Below are positions 4,706-7,103 of a stretch of 7,103 nt of DNA, piece after piece. Source of the DNA: Chlamydiae bacterium RIFCSPHIGHO2_12_FULL_27_8 (lineage in GTDB: Bacteria; Chlamydiota; Chlamydiia; Chlamydiales; SM23-39); contig MGLU01000033.1 of assembly GCA_001796155.1 (NCBI GenBank), forward strand, positions 1 through 7,103, read 5' to 3'. The notes below the pieces were generated by a model. The model saw nothing but the letters and a program-made list of their open reading frames with translations. It did no database searches and had not been told where the DNA came from. A program made the position numbers and the translations under genes. Within the stretch, counting starts at the first letter, position 1. Each line of letters opens with the position of its first letter.

Positions 4706-6825
4706 TTTGCTATTTCTATTTTTGGGTCTTGATATTCTTTTCTAATATCATATTCAGCAACTTTACCATCATTCCATTGATTCACAGGTCTTAAATACCC
4801 GACAATTCTTGAGTATATTTCACATGTTTTTGAACATTTAGGACAGTGATAATGCTCTCCATTTAAATATCCATGATCTTCACAGACGCTAAATGTTGGA
4901 GTAACAGAAAAGTATGGAAGTTCGTATTTTTCAAATGCCTTTTTGATAAGATTTTTTACATTTTCAGGATCTTCAATTTTTTCACCAATAAATCCATGTA
5001 AAACTGTTCCGCCGGTATATCTTTTTTGAAGTGCATCTTGATGATCCAGTGCTTCAAATAAATCATCTGTATAATTGACAGGAAGAAGGGTTGAGTTTGT
5101 ATAAAATGGTGCTGATCCCTGTTTGCACTGAGATTCATTTGCACAAATTATTTCCGGATATCTTTTCTTATCAATCAATGCAAGTCTATAACTTGTTCCT
5201 TCAGCCGGAGTTGCTTCCAAATTATAATTATTTGAAGTTTCTTCTTGATAAATGCTTAGTTTTTCTCTCATGAAATCTAAAACATTTATTGCAAATTTTT
5301 TCCCTTCGTCTGTAGAGATAGATTTATTAAAAAGATTTAAACATGCTTCATTCATTCCAACAAGACCAATAGTTGAAAAGTGATTTGACCAGTATGCACC
5401 AAATCTCTCTTTTATTTTTCTTAAATAGAATTTTGAATAAGGATATAAACCTTTTTCAGTAAAATTTTCAATTATCTTTCTTTTCATTTCTAAACTTTCT
5501 TTAGCAATATCCATCAATTCACTTAAATGATTTATAAATTCTTTTTCTGTTTTTGCCAAATAACCAATTCGCGGAAGATTCATTGTAACGACTCCAATTG
5601 ATCCTGTTAAAGGATTGGATCCAAAAAGACCGCCTCCTCTTGATTTTAATTTTGATGTATCAAGTCTTAATCTGCAGCACATAGACCTTGTATCTTCTAC
5701 ATTCATCTCTGAATTAACAAAATTTGCAAAATATGGAATTCCATACTTTCCTGTGACTCTCCATAGAAGTTCTAAATTCTTATCATCATAATTAAAATCT
5801 TTTGTGATATTGTATGTAGGAATTGGAAAAGTAAAAACTCTTCCTTTTGCATCGCCGTCCTGCATTACTTCTAAAAATGCTTTATTAAGCATATCCATTT
5901 CATGCTGAAAATCTCCATAAGTCTCATTTTTTATTTCAGTTCCAATAAGAACATTTTGGTGCTTATATAAAGCGGAAGGTATTAAATCCATTGTGATATT
6001 TGTAAATGGTGTTTGAAATCCTACTCTTGTTGGAACGTTTACATTGAAAATAAATTCCTGCATAGCTTGTTTAACTTGTTCGTAAGACAAGTGATCATAT
6101 CTTATAAAAGGAGCTAATAATGTATCAAAATTTGAAAAAGCCTGTGCACCGGCAGCTTCTCCTTGAAGTGTATAAAAAAAATTGACAACCTGACCCAAAG
6201 CACTTCTAAAATGTTTTGGAGGGGAACTTTGCACTTTTCCTGCAACACCTTTAAAACCTTCAGTTAGAAGATCTTTTAAATCCCAGCCAACGCAATATCC
6301 TGCTAAAACCCCAAGATCATGTATGTGAAACGCACCTTCAATATGAGCTCTTCTAATATTTGGCGGATAAAGTTTATTTAACCAATAAATTTTATTTGTT
6401 TCTGAAGCTATATAATTATGAAGACCTTGGAGAGAAAAACTCATATTCGAATTTTCTTTAACTTGCCAATCTAATTTTTCTAAATATTGGTCAATCAAAT
6501 CAACTCCGGCTTTATTTGCAATTTCTCTTATTTTAAAATGCTGGTCTCTATAAATAATGTAAGCTTTTGCAGAACCTTTGAAAGGTGATGATAATAAAAC
6601 TTCTTCCACAATATCTTGTATTTCTTCTACAGTTGGAATCTCTTTTATTATTTTTTCAGCTAACTGAATGACTCGAATGGTAAGAGTTTTGGCAATTGAT
6701 TCGTCAAATTCTTTTGTTGCTTTTCCTGCTTTTAAAATTGCAGAAAATATTTTTTGTGAATCAAAATCGGCAATTTTTCCATTTCTTTTTATTATTTTAT
6801 CTAAAAGGTGAATTTTTTTTTGCAT
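4699..6825 (-). CDS. nrdD: Anaerobic (class III) ribonucleoside-triphosphate reductase
   Basis: This 708-residue glycyl-radical enzyme reduces ribonucleoside triphosphates to dNTPs without oxygen. An N-terminal ATP-cone (about 8-100, with IIKRNGK, IPTVEEIQD and AYIIYRDQH) is the allosteric site where dATP and ATP set overall activity. The 10-stranded barrel includes FHIHDLG (166-172), C178 in AGYC (the likely counterpart of the second active-site cysteine), and MCCRLRLDT (382-390), where C383 or C384 carries the thiyl radical. GSIGVVTMNLPRIGY (408-422) is typical of the family. The C-terminal zinc region has C648, H651, C661, C664 and C668. The glycyl radical site is G676 in SRIVGYLRPV, with WNDGK following. 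The length is normal and there is no intein. GGAG at 6834-6831, 5 nt from the ATG, supports the start. Tandem NrdR boxes lie upstream and nrdG follows with an overlap. Confidence 0.96.
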   Translation of the reverse strand: MQKKIHLLDKIIKRNGKIADFDSQKIFSAILKAGKATKEFDESIAKTLTIRVIQLAEKIIKEIPTVEEIQDIVEEVLLSSPFKGSAKAYIIYRDQHFKIREIANKAGVDLIDQYLEKLDWQVKENSNMSFSLQGLHNYIASETNKIYWLNKLYPPNIRRAHIEGAFHIHDLGVLAGYCVGWDLKDLLTEGFKGVAGKVQSSPPKHFRSALGQVVNFFYTLQGEAAGAQAFSNFDTLLAPFIRYDHLSYEQVKQAMQEFIFNVNVPTRVGFQTPFTNITMDLIPSALYKHQNVLIGTEIKNETYGDFQHEMDMLNKAFLEVMQDGDAKGRVFTFPIPTYNITKDFNYDDKNLELLWRVTGKYGIPYFANFVNSEMNVEDTRSMCCRLRLDTSKLKSRGGGLFGSNPLTGSIGVVTMNLPRIGYLAKTEKEFINHLSELMDIAKESLEMKRKIIENFTEKGLYPYSKFYLRKIKERFGAYWSNHFSTIGLVGMNEACLNLFNKSISTDEGKKFAINVLDFMREKLSIYQEETSNNYNLEATPAEGTSYRLALIDKKRYPEIICANESQCKQGSAPFYTNSTLLPVNYTDDLFEALDHQDALQKRYTGGTVLHGFIGEKIEDPENVKNLIKKAFEKYELPYFSVTPTFSVCEDHGYLNGEHYHCPKCSKTCEIYSRIVGYLRPVNQWNDGKVAEYDIRKEYQDPKIEIAKC

Positions 6826-6874
6826 AATATCTCCAAAGTTTTAAAAAATACAGCATCAAGATTTTAAATCTAAA

Positions 6875-6890
6875 ACACTATATATTGTGG
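6875..6890. promoter_or_regulatory. NrdR box 1 upstream of nrdD
   Basis: ACACTATATATTGTGG matches the known 16-bp NrdR operator consensus (acaCwAtATaTwGtgt) at 15 of 16 positions and is nearly palindromic. NrdR is the nucleotide-sensing repressor of ribonucleotide reductase genes. The box is about 50 bp upstream of the nrdD ATG. A possible -10 on the minus strand, TATAGT (6883-6878), lies inside it, with TTAATA (6907-6902) 18 bp upstream as a candidate -35. Binding would therefore block transcription. Confidence 0.8.
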
Positions 6891-6906
6891 TTTATTTTCC
6901 TTATTA

Positions 6907-6922
6907 ATACTAGATATAGATT
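6907..6922. promoter_or_regulatory. NrdR box 2 upstream of nrdD
   Basis: ATACTAGATATAGATT matches the NrdR consensus at 12 of 16 positions, including the core CTA-ATATAG. It starts exactly 32 bp from box 1 (a 16-bp gap, three helical turns between centres). This is the tandem spacing known for NrdR operators. It is weaker than box 1, but the spacing makes it credible. It adjoins the candidate -35 of the nrdD promoter. Confidence 0.7.
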
Positions 6923-7103
6923 TATTCATTTTTTTGCTATTGTTTTTTTTCGCCCATTGAATATTAGTTTTTTATGAAAAAAAATCTCTAAAATTTAAAA
7001 AATAATAAAACACAAAAAGGATTTAAAAGATTATCTTTTGGTTTTAAGTTTAAACAAATATTAGTTATCAGATCAATATTTTAAATCACTCTTTTGGTTA
7101 TTA
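6923..7103. other. AT-rich non-coding stretch upstream of nrdD
   Basis: No coding frame is supported here on either strand. All frames are broken by stops, and no ATG with an extended frame runs off the right edge. The stretch contains homopolymer T and A runs, the palindrome at 7025-7039, and a 10-bp direct repeat TCTTTTGGTT at 7034-7043 and 7090-7099. Two short open tails enter from the right edge on the minus strand (stops near 7074 and 7083) and could be the end of an upstream gene, but they are too short to judge. Confidence 0.5.
7025..7039. repeat. 15-bp perfect palindrome (7-1-7)
   Basis: AAAAGAT (7025-7031), one T, and ATCTTTT (7033-7039) form a perfect 7-1-7 inverted repeat. The 7-1-7 architecture is shared with Fur/PerR-type operators, but the sequence is not a recognised box. 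It could also be chance in AT-rich DNA. It is too far (about 200 bp) from nrdD to be an obvious nrdD operator and may serve a gene beyond the right edge. Confidence 0.35.

Noticed and set aside
4956..5144. A 62-codon open frame on the minus strand inside nrdD
   Set aside because: It lies wholly within the well-conserved nrdD frame, has no ribosome-binding site, and its product shows no domain-like pattern. It is a shadow frame.
5091..5273. A 60-codon open frame on the plus strand antisense to nrdD
   Set aside because: It is antisense to conserved nrdD codons, with no supporting start signal or recognisable product. Long frames opposite AT-rich genes are expected.
7034..7099. Direct repeat TCTTTTGGTT (7034-7043 and 7090-7099) as a start of a CRISPR or iteron array
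   Set aside because: There are only two 10-bp copies, 56 bp apart, with no third copy before the window ends and no array-like spacing.

Overview
This is an AT-rich window (by eye well under 35% GC, with A/T third positions and AGA arginine codons throughout). It holds seven complete protein genes and the 5' end of an eighth. The genes suggest a Gram-negative-type bacterium that lives, at least sometimes, without oxygen. It has an oxygen-sensitive class III ribonucleotide reductase with its activase, and a beta-barrel outer-membrane protein. The barrel resembles the Lpg1974 / Legionella major-outer-membrane-protein family, which is common in Legionella and in environmental Chlamydiae. An anaerobic relative of those chlamydiae would fit, but this lineage guess is weak.

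Layout from left to right. Bases 1-130 (-) are the N-terminus of a YhcC/TIGR01212-type radical SAM protein that runs off the left edge. It diverges from a membrane-anchored alpha/beta hydrolase (196-1116, +). Tail to tail with the hydrolase lies a two-gene minus-strand operon: a U32 family protein of the TrhP type (1321-2550) followed, with an 8-nt overlap, by a very small AroQ-type chorismate mutase (1113-1328). A short plus-strand gene with a faint STAS-like pattern (2618-2896) diverges from that operon. It converges on the outer-membrane barrel gene (2893-3951, -). The right part is an nrdD-nrdG operon (6825-4016, -) whose genes overlap by 7 nt. Bases 6826-7103 are non-coding as far as can be seen. 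They hold a tandem NrdR operator and a separate 15-bp palindrome.

The most interesting point is the U32-chorismate mutase pair. U32 proteins of the TrhP/RlhA type hydroxylate RNA (ho5U34 of tRNA, ho5C2501 of 23S rRNA), and genetic work in E. coli and B. subtilis showed that they depend on prephenate. Prephenate is the product of chorismate mutase. The overlapping genes therefore look like a dedicated prephenate supply for an RNA hydroxylase rather than part of amino-acid biosynthesis. The second system is dNTP synthesis: NrdD, its activase NrdG, a well-conserved pair of NrdR boxes 32 bp apart, and a terminator-like hairpin inside the start of nrdG that could lower activase output relative to reductase.
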